A stretch of DNA of 21,477 nucleotides from JANWXR01 sp033577755 (lineage in GTDB: Bacteria; Chloroflexota; Anaerolineae; Anaerolineales; UBA6663), in the NCBI GenBank assembly GCA_033577755.1, contig JAVQXV010000041.1:1-21477 (forward strand), given 5' to 3'. Positions within the stretch are counted from its first letter, which is position 1, and every line of letters begins with the position of its first letter. Made by a program: the position numbers and the translations under genes. Of this stretch, positions 1 through 7,117 are shown one piece after another. The notes beneath the pieces were generated by a model. That model was not told where the DNA came from. It made no database searches and saw nothing but the letters and a program-made list of their open reading frames with translations.

Positions 1-369
1 GCTCAACCAGACTTCGAGGAATTCCATCACCAGCGGGATGGCATCAGGACGCAACCGAAGCACGTTCGTGACCGTCTGGAGCGCTAGCGCTTCCGGCGGA
101 AGCGCCGGGCTGGGCGGCGGTGACGCCGCAGGCTCGGCAATCGGCGCTGGCGGCGCGAAGAAACTCAGCGGTTTGTCGCAGATCCGCGCAATCTGAATGA
201 GGGTCTCCGCTGGAATCTTCCGCCGACCGGTCTCGTAGCTGGCCACCGTCGCCCGCGTCACCCCCAGGTGTGCGGCGAGATCGTGCTGGGTCAAGCCGCG
301 TGAGAAGCGCGCCGCACGGATCGCGGCGCCGATGGCGCGATCAAGACTGGTTGGGCGTTCCGGTGTCAC
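1..369 (-). CDS. XRE-family helix-turn-helix regulator, truncated by the window edge
   Basis: This is a DNA-binding regulator of the Cro/C1 (XRE) type. The visible 123 residues start at a GTG at 369 and run off the window. Residues 12-65 form the helix-turn-helix: 'AIRAARFSRGLTQHDLAAHL', then 'GVTRATVASYETGRRKIP'. A Pro/Ala-rich linker and a helical segment ('VTNVLRLRPDAIPLVMEFLE') follow. The GTG start overlaps the stop of the upstream antirepressor gene by four bases (GTGA at 366-369), so translation is probably coupled and the two proteins are probably partners. The same overlap recurs in the pair at 7122-8020. A plausible role, inferred from position, is binding the dyad operators at 1261-1413. 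The C-terminus is not visible. Confidence 0.88.
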   Translation of the reverse strand, partial: MTPERPTSLDRAIGAAIRAARFSRGLTQHDLAAHLGVTRATVASYETGRRKIPAETLIQIARICDKPLSFFAPPAPIAEPAASPPPSPALPPEALALQTVTNVLRLRPDAIPLVMEFLEVWLS

Positions 370-1244
370 AGCAGGCTCTCCTGGAGCGGCGGCAAGGCGT
401 CCGGGTCATCTGGCAAATATTCGGCCGCGCGGGCGCGCAGCCAGGCGAGCGCCTGCGAATACTTCCCGGCAGGCAGCGCATCGTAGCGCGGTGTTCCGAG
501 TTCCGCGCAGAAGCGCGCGTGCAGGAGGTCGTAGATCTTCTTGCCCGTCCTGGTCTCGTAGCGCTTGCCGAGTCGTTCGATGGCCAACCGGATCACGGCC
601 TGCTGCGCGGCGGTGATCTTGACCTGATCGAGGAGCCGCTGCTGGGTCTCATCCAGCTGCCCTGCGAGCGTGGTTAACCGTTCGTTCAGCAAGGCCTCAA
701 CAGCGCTCAGCCGCACGTCCTGCGCAGCGATGGTTTCGTCGGTGCGGCGCTGCGCTGCCAGGATCGCTTCGCGGGTGACCCGCAGTTCGGCAATGATCGC
801 TGCGAGCTGCTGGCTCAGCGCCGTCAGTGACGGCTCACCCGTCGTGGTCGCCGGTTGGGTGGATCCTTCGCCGTAGAGCGCATCGAGCAGGTCAACCAGT
901 TCCTCCTGATACCGCACGAGTTTCGGTCGAATGTCCTCGGCAACCAGATTCGGCGTGATGGTGGCCAGCCAGAATGCCAGGTAGCGGCGGCTGATAGCCA
1001 GAACCGACTGAACGCGATTGCCGATCGGTACTTTGACGACCCGGAGCCCCTGAGCGAGCACATCATGCTCACGCAGCCGCTCACTTTGACTCCTGGCGTC
1101 GAGTCCGATCGCAGCGCAGACGGAACGAATCGGCAGCGCCACTTCGCGCCCATCGATAATCACGGCTGTCAGGCTGTCGCCGTAGAAGTCGAACTGCTCC
1201 ACCCGCGGCAGGCTGGGCAGCGCCGAAGAACCCGGGTCATCCAT
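366..1244 (-). CDS. Phage-type antirepressor (P22_AR_N domain plus ORF6C-like C-terminus)
   Basis: This 292-aa protein has the layout of phage antirepressors, which bind and inactivate repressors. Residues 15-125 match the P22 antirepressor N-terminal type ('ALPIRSVCAAIGLDARSQSE', then 'AFWLATITPNLVAEDIRPKL', then 'RYQEELVDLLDALYG'). Residues 135-215 are a likely coiled coil. Residues 208-275 carry a C-terminal domain ('YDLLHARFCAELGTPRYDAL') that resembles ORF6C and recurs twice more in this window. The ATG at 1244 was chosen because AAGGAAG lies just upstream; a further in-frame ATG at 1295 has no ribosome site and falls inside the operator region. The stop overlaps the GTG of the XRE gene. 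Family assignment rests on motif recognition only. Confidence 0.82.
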   Translation of the reverse strand: MDDPGSSALPSLPRVEQFDFYGDSLTAVIIDGREVALPIRSVCAAIGLDARSQSERLREHDVLAQGLRVVKVPIGNRVQSVLAISRRYLAFWLATITPNLVAEDIRPKLVRYQEELVDLLDALYGEGSTQPATTTGEPSLTALSQQLAAIIAELRVTREAILAAQRRTDETIAAQDVRLSAVEALLNERLTTLAGQLDETQQRLLDQVKITAAQQAVIRLAIERLGKRYETRTGKKIYDLLHARFCAELGTPRYDALPAGKYSQALAWLRARAAEYLPDDPDALPPLQESLL

Positions 1245-1260
1245 CAGTACTTCCTTTCGT

Positions 1261-1413
1261 GTGTCGCAGCGACACAATACCACACCTGCACCCATGTGTC
1301 AAGCAGATGGGTGTCGCTCTGACACACTCGGACGGGCGTGCGCCGCCCCTGGTGTGTCGCTCTGACACACTCGGACGGGCGCGCGCCGCCCCTGGTGTGT
1401 CGCTCTGACACAC
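1261..1413. promoter_or_regulatory. Array of four GTGTC-N5-GACAC operator-like dyads
   Basis: Four dyads with identical GTGTC and GACAC arms and a 5-bp spacer begin at 1261, 1311, 1354 and 1397. The last three lie in tandem units with an exact 43-bp period, and at 1354 and 1397 the arms extend outward by two bases (GTGTGTC/GACACAC, from 1352 and 1395). A separate inverted repeat, CACCCAT at 1289-1295 and ATGGGTG at 1307-1313, sits between the first two, with one further GTGTC half-site at 1296. The array lies immediately upstream of the antirepressor/XRE pair (start 1244), so autoregulation by the XRE protein is the simplest reading. The 43-bp period is close to four helical turns and would place bound dimers on one face of the DNA. 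Confidence 0.8.
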
Positions 1414-1618
1414 TTGGACGGGCGCCGGGCTCAGGTCGTGCTCATTGTCCATCGGAGGCGTCGCAGCAGCGGTAGCGGTCTTCCGGCGTCAGGAAGCCGC
1501 TCGCGTGTTGGCGCCAGTTTGGGGCGCCGACCACGGGAACGTCCGGCGCGGGCATGCGGCATGCGCCCACGCGCGCGTCGTGCGCACGGGCGGAACGGGG
1601 GATAGGGACGTCATGCGC

Positions 1619-2404
1619 TCATGCGGACGCCTTTTTCTTTTTCCCGTTCTTCCCCCTTCCGTGTGCGTCTCCCGTTGTGGGCGATGCATGCGGTTCGGCC
1701 TCCTGACGTCCAAGCGCGGGACGCCTATGGGCGCCCGTGACCGGCGCTGAATGCCGCGCCAGCGCCGAGGGTGCTGCAGCGAATGCCGTCCCGTCGAGAA
1801 ATTCCGCAAATTGCGGAATTTCTGTTGGTAGCGGACGTTCGATCACCATCGCTGGCACTGCGGGCTCGACCAGCGTCATCTCGTGTCGATGGGCGCCATT
1901 CGCCGCGACGGCCAGGGGTATGCCGCGCCCCTCGGTCAACCGGCTGCACATGACACTGCGTTTCCGGCGGTCGGTCGGGGTGGGACCGGTTCCTTTCCTC
2001 CTACAGGGCGCTTTGGTCACCGCTCCGTCCATCGCCTGCCACGCCCACGCACTGCCGACCTGCGCAGCATCCATCAGCAACCTCGCGCGCCAGCGCCGCG
2101 CGAACCCTCCAGGGCACGACCGCTCCCGGAAGCGGTCGTGGACGGCGCCGGGGCGCGCCCAGGCTGCATGGCGGCGCCGTCCATTGGCAACTGGCGCCAG
2201 CACGGAGAACATAGCGCCCATGGCCTGGCGGTCCGGCATCTGCGGTCGTCCCTCTTTGAAAGAGGCGCGCTTGGGCGGCAAGCGCTGCTCAATGGACGCC
2301 CATACCTCGTCAGGAGTCCGCCAGGCGCGATCAACCGGTTTCTCAGTCGCAGGCGGTATACCCTTGGGACCTTGGGGACGTTCAAACTCCCGAGTGCGCG
2401 GCAT
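1619..2404 (-). pseudogene. Decayed IS5-type transposase, catalytic C-terminus lost
   Basis: The reading frame from ATG 2404 resembles IS5-group transposases. 'WRTPDEVWASIEQRLPPKR' and 'GRPQMPDRQAMGAMFSVL' match the N-terminal helical part. 'AVHDRF' and 'AMDGAVTKAP', then 'TGPTPTDRRKRS' and 'LTEGRGIPLAVAANGAHRHE', match the first catalytic Asp block. The segment after 'FSVL' looks frameshifted, because a neighbouring frame reads 'CWRQLP', close to the usual 'CQWxxLP'. Similarity stops at about 1820, exactly where a perfect palindrome sits (1798-1822). The expected second Asp block ('LDKGYD' type) and the final Glu are absent, and the remainder to 1619 is low-complexity sequence. The gene cannot encode an active transposase. 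Terminal inverted repeats were not found. Confidence 0.75.
1798..1822. repeat. Perfect 12-bp palindrome at the transposase break
   Basis: GAAATTCCGCAA at 1798-1809 and TTGCGGAATTTC at 1811-1822 are exact reverse complements around a single A. The palindrome is AT-rich against its surroundings and falls at the point where similarity to IS5 transposases ends. Confidence 0.85.
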
Positions 2405-2570
2405 GATCCATGCATGGTGTCGATGACTGCTCGCTATGGCCCGCTGCGCGGCGTCCATTGTGCGTTCAAACCCTGGATGCGCGGCACAATCATGGTGTCG
2501 ATGATATGCTCGCTATGGCCCGCTGCACGGCGTCCATTGTGCGTTCAAATTCCTGCATGCGCGGCATAAT
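2381..2570. repeat. Two tandem copies of about 79 bp plus a partial third
   Basis: Copies begin at 2414 and 2492 and are nearly identical ('CGCTATGGCCCGCTGC', then 'CGGCGTCCATTGTGCGTTCAAA'). A shared box of the form TTCAAA-N-TCC/CTG-N-TGCGCGGCA occurs at 2381, 2465 and 2544. On the minus strand the box encodes the start of the transposase ('MPRTREFER' at 2404 and the related 'MPRMQEFER' in the outer copy), so the array looks like repeated duplication of the transposase 5' end. On the plus strand it forms the region upstream of the gene at 2628. Confidence 0.78.
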
Positions 2571-2627
2571 GACTCTGTGGATGCGCAGCACCACGAGGGC
2601 ATTGAATCACATTTGAGGAGACAGGAA

Positions 2628-2999
2628 ATGGCACACGCGTCAACAACACAACCAACTATCTCTCCCGATCAATCTCGCACGATTCTCCGGCACATACGGC
2701 AGTGGGCGCGTCTAGAGACCGACGCGCTGAGATCACGAATGGACCCCCGCGAGGCGGAAACATTCGCGTTCGCCGGGTGTTGGTCCGTGTTCAAAAAACG
2801 GTTCGGTATTGATAAATACACCTCTCTGCCAGCATCACAGTATGATGCGGCGCTCGCGTTCATCGACTCTAGGGCGCGCAGAGCGGCGTGTTCCACACAA
2901 CCGCCAGCGCCTCTAATCCTGGTTCCAATTCGGGTCCCACACGGACTACTGCCTGAACTGAGCAGACTCATCAGTCACATGAGCGATGCCGACATATGA
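2628..2999 (+). CDS. Small protein with antirepressor-type ORF6C-like domain
   Basis: This 123-aa protein starts at ATG 2628, chosen for the upstream GAGGAGACAGGAA; an earlier in-frame ATG at 2577 lies in the repeat region and lacks a ribosome site. Residues 15-90 contain 'CWSVFKKRFGIDKYTSLPAS' and 'QYDAALAFIDSRA', which line up with the C-termini of the antirepressor at 366-1244 ('YDLLHARF', 'PRYDALPAGKYSQALAWL') and of the broken antirepressor ending at 7682 ('AWAEFNARFGIATYTDLPAD'). No P22_AR_N domain is present. It could be a stand-alone regulator, a decoy partner of antirepressors, or a relic of a larger gene. The final 30 residues are hydrophobic and Pro-rich and are not recognised. Confidence 0.7.
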   Translation: MAHASTTQPTISPDQSRTILRHIRQWARLETDALRSRMDPREAETFAFAGCWSVFKKRFGIDKYTSLPASQYDAALAFIDSRARRAACSTQPPAPLILVPIRVPHGLLPELSRLISHMSDADI

Positions 3000-3052
3000 C
3001 GGAGAGTGATCGCATTCGTTGGCGCCGCACAACATAACGCACGAACAGCCGC

Positions 3053-3090
3053 CGCGCGCTCCCGATGCGCCGCTGCTCCGGGAGCGCGCG
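3053..3090. terminator. Strong 12-bp hairpin, possible terminator
   Basis: CGCGCGCTCCCG (3053-3064) pairs exactly with CGGGAGCGCGCG (3079-3090) over a 14-nt loop. It follows the gene ending at 2999 and precedes the replication gene at 3221. No T-tract follows, so intrinsic termination is uncertain. Confidence 0.45.
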
Positions 3091-3220
3091 TGATGACTAC
3101 AGCGCAAACGCCTGCGCAGACTGGAGTATCAATGCGGTTGCAACATCGCAGCATTTCAGGCGCAAAACCCGATGCTAGACTGCTGCGTGAGCGACGCAAT
3201 CAATACTTACGGAGTTACCG

Positions 3221-5506
3221 ATGACGAGGACGATCTTAGCACGAGCGACCACTGTTAATCAACTGGCATGCGACCTGCTCAATGCCTGCCTGTCAACGTC
3301 CGTACCACGGCGCGTCGCGGTGATGACATCGCCCGGCAATACAAAGAAGTACGTCGGGTTTCAGTCACTACCGACATCTGGGGAAATTCATCAACTCATG
3401 CGCGATCATCTGACCGGCGCCCGAACCGTCGCCGTGTGCCTGATCGACGATCAGGGACGCGCCCGCGCTGCGTGCCGCGACTACGATCAGGGCGGCGAGC
3501 AGGCTCTGCTCGCCGCGCTCGAACACGACCGACAGCACGGTATTGTATCGTTCGCTATCTGGATGCCTGGCAACGGTTGTCATCACGATGGCGGGCATCT
3601 CTGGCGGCTCTACGAATGCCCCGCGCCTGCAGCCGACCTGCGCAATGCGCTGGAGTCGCTGCCGCCTGCTCCTGGCGAGTGCTACCCCTCCGGCAATTGT
3701 ATTCGCCTGCCGTTTGGGCATCACCGGCACAAAAACACACGCGGCGTCCTGATCCTCCAGGATGGACAACGGTTCAATCTGGATCAACCCGAACAACTGA
3801 TTGGCGGAATCGAGGCCGTAATTGCGCTGCCACGCAACCCGGCGCCACCGCCTTCGCCTCAGCGAAGCGCACGCCAGGCGCGCCACAGCACGCCTGGCGC
3901 AGCGTCGCCAGACCATTGGAGCCGCCTTCCCGACGGCGCTGCGCTGTGGCGTTCGTCGCGACTACGGCAATCAGCGCGACGCCTCCCACAACTGGAGCGC
4001 ATCATGAGTGGACAGAGAGTTACGCTGATGCGCGACGGCTACCCAGACTCCAGCAACTCGGCGCAGGTCGCCTGCCTGGTGTACAACCTCCTGAGGGCAG
4101 GCTTTCTGGACGCGGAAATCCGTGCCATCGCCCTCTATCTGCACCCTCGTCTCCGCCCGAACCGAGGACTCGACCACTTCAAGGCGCACATTGATCGCGA
4201 AATCGAGCGCTACCGCCCGACGTGCCGACCAATGCCAACTCCTCTCAATCAGCGCCAGCGTATGCCTGCGGTTTCGTCGGCGCCGTCAGCACAGATGACG
4301 CATGCGACCCACAATACGTCAGCGCCTGCTCCGCCATTGGCACAGAGCACGCCACAGCTCGCGCAGACGGCACGACCAGGCCGAAATTCGTCTGCACAAA
4401 CTCAGCGCCGCAACCCGCTCCCGAAACGGGAGGAGCAGACATCCGCACCGATCCAGACGCACTCGTCTGGCGCTGCACACCCGACCCCTGAACGTCCCGA
4501 ATTGCGCCGCTACCTGAATTGGTTGAGAGACGAAGCGGGACAGTGCCGCATCCTGCTCAAATCGCAGGCTGAGTGCGCTCGGGAATACGGCAGGAGTCTT
4601 CGCACCATCAGGCGCTACGAGGCGGAGCTCCAGCGTATGGGAGCAATCAGACGCGAGCCGTATAACCGCCGCCAGAACGGGAAGGTTACCATCATCGATA
4701 GATCGCCCGCCACCGATGATCTCCCTACCGCACCTTCTACTTCCTCCACGAGCAACGACGCCCCTGCGCTGGCTGACAATCTGGCGAACGTGGTGACACG
4801 CCCGGGCGCGCCTAACCCCGTGCAGGAGGCGAACGTGGTGACACGCCAGCCTAAACATTCAGCCGCCAACGTGGTGACATCCCCGATCGCCCACAAATGC
4901 AATGCAATCATGGCAATCAATGATACATTAACACACTGCCCCTTGCTGCCTTGGACGGATGGGTGCTCGCGCCTGCGCGTGTGCGCGCGCAGCGCGCGCG
5001 TGTGGGCGGCATGCGTCCCAGGGGGGTGTGTGTTTGTCTGCGCTTCGGCATGCCCGGAGCATCGCTGGAAACGGTGCAGAAGCAGGCGCTGCGCGTGCCA
5101 GGGCGCTGTGGTGGGTAGCGCCAGGCGCCGGGCTATTGCAGGTCTCTGCTCGCACTGCCCCAGGCTGCATCGCTGTCAGCGCAGCAGTGTGAGCAGTCCC
5201 TGCACTGCGACTGAGATGCCAGGAAGCGCCCCAAGGCGCTCCGAATCAGGGCAGCGCCCTGCATACGCCGTCGCCAAACAAGCCAGGGGCATCCCTACGC
5301 CGCTGCTCTGCGCTAATCTCCGAGGATGCGCCCCCGCCCCTCACCGAACCGGTGCCCCCGCCCCTTGCCGAACCAGCGCCCGCGCCCGCTCTCCGCCCTG
5401 GTCGCTGGCGCTGCGTTTTGCCTCGACAGGGCAAGGCGGCGCTGAAGGCGGAACTGGGAAGACCATGTCTCCCTTGCCTGGGAAATGGTGGGCGTTCTGC
5501 GCATAA
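3221..5506 (+). CDS. Primase-like (AEP superfamily) replication protein with PriCT-like and winged-helix domains
   Basis: The ATG at 3221 follows GGAG by six bases. The open frame is 761 aa. Residues 60-205 resemble archaeo-eukaryotic-type primases: an acidic DxD pair in 'ACRDYDQGG' (D87, D89), the sxH-like 'GGHLWRLYE' (H126), and 'GNCIRLPFGHHRHKNTRG' (158-175). Residues 264-332 ('GYPDSSNSAQVACLVYNLLR', then 'AGFLDAEIRAIAL') match the PriCT helical domain. A Pro/Gln/Thr-rich linker leads to a winged helix at 423-492 ('LKSQAECAREYGRSLRTIRR'). This layout is typical of plasmid or phage replication proteins. From residue 560 on (from about 4900) the translation becomes Cys/Arg-rich low complexity and looks like GC-rich non-coding DNA. 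Stops lie in the other two frames near 4921-4931, so the original gene probably ended there. The catalytic motifs were judged by eye. Confidence 0.72.
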   Translation: MTRTILARATTVNQLACDLLNACLSTSVPRRVAVMTSPGNTKKYVGFQSLPTSGEIHQLMRDHLTGARTVAVCLIDDQGRARAACRDYDQGGEQALLAALEHDRQHGIVSFAIWMPGNGCHHDGGHLWRLYECPAPAADLRNALESLPPAPGECYPSGNCIRLPFGHHRHKNTRGVLILQDGQRFNLDQPEQLIGGIEAVIALPRNPAPPPSPQRSARQARHSTPGAASPDHWSRLPDGAALWRSSRLRQSARRLPQLERIMSGQRVTLMRDGYPDSSNSAQVACLVYNLLRAGFLDAEIRAIALYLHPRLRPNRGLDHFKAHIDREIERYRPTCRPMPTPLNQRQRMPAVSSAPSAQMTHATHNTSAPAPPLAQSTPQLAQTARPGRNSSAQTQRRNPLPKREEQTSAPIQTHSSGAAHPTPERPELRRYLNWLRDEAGQCRILLKSQAECAREYGRSLRTIRRYEAELQRMGAIRREPYNRRQNGKVTIIDRSPATDDLPTAPSTSSTSNDAPALADNLANVVTRPGAPNPVQEANVVTRQPKHSAANVVTSPIAHKCNAIMAINDTLTHCPLLPWTDGCSRLRVCARSARVWAACVPGGCVFVCASACPEHRWKRCRSRRCACQGAVVGSARRRAIAGLCSHCPRLHRCQRSSVSSPCTATEMPGSAPRRSESGQRPAYAVAKQARGIPTPLLCANLRGCAPAPHRTGAPAPCRTSARARSPPWSLALRFASTGQGGAEGGTGKTMSPLPGKWWAFCA
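4787..4879 (+). repeat. Three AACGTGGTGACA direct repeats inside the replication gene
   Basis: Identical 12-mers begin at 4787, 4832 and 4868, 45 and 36 bp apart. Both spacings are multiples of three and nine, so each copy encodes NVVT ('ANVVTRP', 'ANVVTRQ', 'ANVVTSP'). They follow the winged-helix domain. They may be a peptide repeat or an intragenic binding site (iteron) for the encoded protein. Confidence 0.85.
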
Positions 5507-5745
5507 CCGCCACGCGCCGGAACCCCGGCGACCGCACACTGTGCAGGGTAGCAGACCTGCAGAGTCGCTGCGTTGCCGATCAAGCACGGCAGCGCGTGCA
5601 GCGGACCGCGATGCCTGCGCGCTGCATCGCAGCAGTGCTATTGACCATCCGTACAATCTATCGTCCTGTTGTTCTGGTCGATCAAATAAACCAACCCATG
5701 CTGAAGTGCATTCGTTGGTTTATGCAATGAACCAAGGGTGGGTGC
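5507..5745. other. Intergenic segment with a perfect 10-bp inverted repeat at 5686-5723
   Basis: No gene is seen here. ATAAACCAAC (5686-5695) and GTTGGTTTAT (5714-5723) are exact reverse complements around an 18-nt spacer, 22 bp before the ATG of the second antirepressor gene. The position suits an operator or a leader hairpin controlling that gene. Confidence 0.7.
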
Positions 5746-6051
5746 ATGATGGCTGATGACGCGCAGATTCCCCGCGAGCGCCTGCCCATCCCGCTGTTTG
5801 ATGGCGTGGTGCTGGCGGCGCGCGCTGCCGACGGGCTGATGTACCTGGCCGTGCGCGATCACTGCACCGTGCTGAATCTGGCTCCATCGTCTCAGCTGCG
5901 CGCCATGCGCGCTGACGAGCGGCTGCACTTGGCGTCGTTTCGGTTCCGTATCGGTCGTCAATTGCGCACACTGGAGCGCCTGCTGCTCGACGGTGGGCTG
6001 CTCTGGCTGGTCACCATCCGCCCGCCGCGCGACAATCCGCAGGCGGCGTGA
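5746..6051 (+). pseudogene. 5' part of a second antirepressor gene (P22_AR_N domain), interrupted by an insertion
   Basis: The frame opens with two adjacent ATGs (5746, 5749) behind a weak GGGTGGG. Residues 13-95 resemble the P22 antirepressor N-terminal domain ('IPLFDGVVLAARAADGLMYL', then 'AVRDHCTVLNLAPSSQLRAM'). The frame ends at TGA 6049-6051, which lies inside the terminal repeat of the inserted element; native sequence stops at 6046. Joining 6046 to 7122 gives 'RPPRDNPQAERLRSVQTYLI', a continuous and plausible antirepressor sequence. The fragment could still be expressed as a stand-alone 101-aa N-terminal domain. Confidence 0.8.
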
Positions 6052-6070
6052 TTACCCTCATTATTAGTAC
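6047..6070 (+). repeat. Left terminal inverted repeat of the insertion element
   Basis: This 24-bp end begins CGTGATTACCC and ends TTAGTAC. It differs from the reverse complement of the right end only at its eighth base (A here, T there). The GCGG duplicate lies at 6043-6046. Confidence 0.9.
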
Positions 6071-6295
6071 AGTTAAGTGTAAATCGTAAAGCGTTTGCCA
6101 GCACGCCGCGTAGCCCCTGACTGGCGCCATCCAGACCGAACGATAGCGCCGGAAACGCGCCGTAACGCCTCGAAGAAAATCATTCGCACTGTGTAAATAC
6201 TCTACACCCGTTAGGTTGCTAATGATGACAATTCTTGACAGATTTACGACGATCTGTACGTTCTGCGCGCTTCGCGCGCTTAAGGAGCGGGTTGC

Positions 6296-6408
6296 GCGCC
6301 TGAAGCGCCTGAAGCGCCTGGAGCGCCTGGAGCGCCTGGAGCGCCTGGAGCGCCTGAAGCGCCTGGAGCGCCTGGAGCGCCTGGAGCGCCTGGAGCGCCT
6401 GGAGCGCC
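6296..6408. repeat. 9-bp minisatellite, 12 units of GCGCCTGRA
   Basis: Twelve perfect or near-perfect units run from 6296 to 6403, with a partial GCGCC after. Units 1, 2 and 7 read GCGCCTGAA and the others GCGCCTGGA. One frame would give an Arg-Leu-Glu/Lys repeat (6216-6482) and the reverse strand a Gly-Ala-Pro repeat, but nothing supports translation of either. Confidence 0.9.
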
Positions 6409-6476
6409 GCTTGCCCTCAGACGCACCAGGAAGCCGGCAGAGGCGCGAGAGGGGCAAGGGCGCTCTTCTTCCACGA

Positions 6477-6522
6477 GTGTAAAGCGTTCCGCGCGTGTAC
6501 ACGCCTGCTAATGCGTTTACAC
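6477..6522. promoter_or_regulatory. 46-bp dyad with three TTTACAC-like half-site groups
   Basis: GTGTAAA (6477-6483) and TTTACAC (6516-6522) are arranged about the palindrome GTGTACAC (6495-6502), whose centre is one base from the centre of the outer pair. The outer arms extend imperfectly (GTGTAAAGCG and GCGTTTACAC). The layout suits a cooperative protein-binding site. Confidence 0.65.
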
Positions 6523-6534
6523 GGATTTACTGAT

Positions 6535-6706
6535 GTGCGGGAAGGCGGCTGCGGCTGCGTATCATTCGCGCGACGGCGCGGCTGCGGCTGCGTATCATTC
6601 GCTCCGCTCTGATCCTTGCCGCAACGCCGCGCCTGCGCTCTGATCCTTGCCGCTTAACGCCGCGCCTGCGCTCTGATCCTTGCCGCTTAACGCCGCCTTC
6701 CCGCAC
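6535..6706. repeat. Direct-repeat block enclosed by a 15-bp inverted repeat
   Basis: GTGCGGGAAGGCGGC (6535-6549) and GCCGCCTTCCCGCAC (6692-6706) are exact reverse complements. Between them are two identical 25-bp copies beginning GCGGCTGCGGCTGCG (6545, 6578; period 33) and three copies of CGCTCTGATCCTTGCCGC (6605, 6636, 6669; period 31-33). The whole could fold as one long stem with a repeated loop. Confidence 0.82.
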
Positions 6707-7093
6707 CCCTTGACAAATCTCTTGGAGAAAGCGAGCGTTCGGGCGCGACATACGCGGATTGACGAATAAGGAGAGGTTTTGATCCGCGCGCGACTTTGGA
6801 CGGTTCAGGATTTTAGCGGCTGGTTCATTGAATATTAGGGCGCTCGATGAATTATTCGTGGCATTTTTGCACGATACCGGCATTCTTGCACGACCGGAAA
6901 CATCACCGCACCGCATATGCAGCACTTAGTAGCGCGTATGCGGCTATTTGAACCTGATAAAATCCTGAAAACTCTTTACACCCTCAAATGAGCAAATCCT
7001 TTACACTTTATTGTCAAGTTGAGGAGAGAGAGGGGCGACTTAGGGCATCAGGAAGCGGAATGAGAATGAGTACGCGAAGTACTATGTGGTAGT

Positions 7094-7117
7094 GTACTAA
7101 TAATGAGGGAAATCACG
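7094..7117 (-). repeat. Right terminal inverted repeat of the insertion element
   Basis: This end runs GTACTAATAATGAGGG to AATCACG and is followed at once by the GCGG duplicate (7118-7121), after which antirepressor coding sequence resumes at 7122. Confidence 0.9.

Larger units (their letters stand above)
6077..7006. repeat. Six TTTACAC sites with inward-facing orientation in the element
   Basis: GTGTAAA occurs at 6077, 6191 and 6477 in the left half. Its reverse complement TTTACAC occurs at 6516, 6975 and 7000 in the right half. An imperfect TCTACAC lies at 6201. The orientation switches once, at the centre of the dyad at 6477-6522. These may be binding sites for the mobilising transposase or another protein. 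Confidence 0.75.
6047..7117. mobile_element. 1,071-bp non-coding insertion element with 24-bp terminal inverted repeats
   Basis: The ends 6047-6070 (CGTGATTACCC...) and 7094-7117 (...GGGAAATCACG) are inverted repeats matching at 23 of 24 positions. They are flanked by GCGG at 6043-6046 and 7118-7121, a 4-bp target duplication. Deleting the element and one GCGG restores the antirepressor frame. The element carries no convincing gene. It is more AT-rich than its host in places and contains six TTTACAC sites, a 9-bp minisatellite (6296-6408) and a block of 17-25-bp direct repeats (6545-6686) bounded by a 15-bp inverted repeat. It is probably non-autonomous and was mobilised by a transposase encoded elsewhere. 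The family is unknown to me. Confidence 0.88.

Noticed and set aside
855..1322. 155-aa plus-strand frame
   Set aside because: It is antisense to the antirepressor gene and reads into the operator array.
1311..1413. CRISPR-like array of 43-bp units
   Set aside because: The units are continuous tandem copies with no unique spacers, and the conserved core is a dyad.
6216..6482. 88-aa plus-strand frame rich in Arg-Leu-Glu repeats, and the Gly-Ala-Pro frame on the other strand
   Set aside because: Both are translations of the 9-bp minisatellite inside the insertion element, without a convincing ribosome site or flanking domain.
6527..6925. 132-aa minus-strand frame inside the element
   Set aside because: Half of it is the translated direct-repeat block, and no motif or ribosome site was seen.
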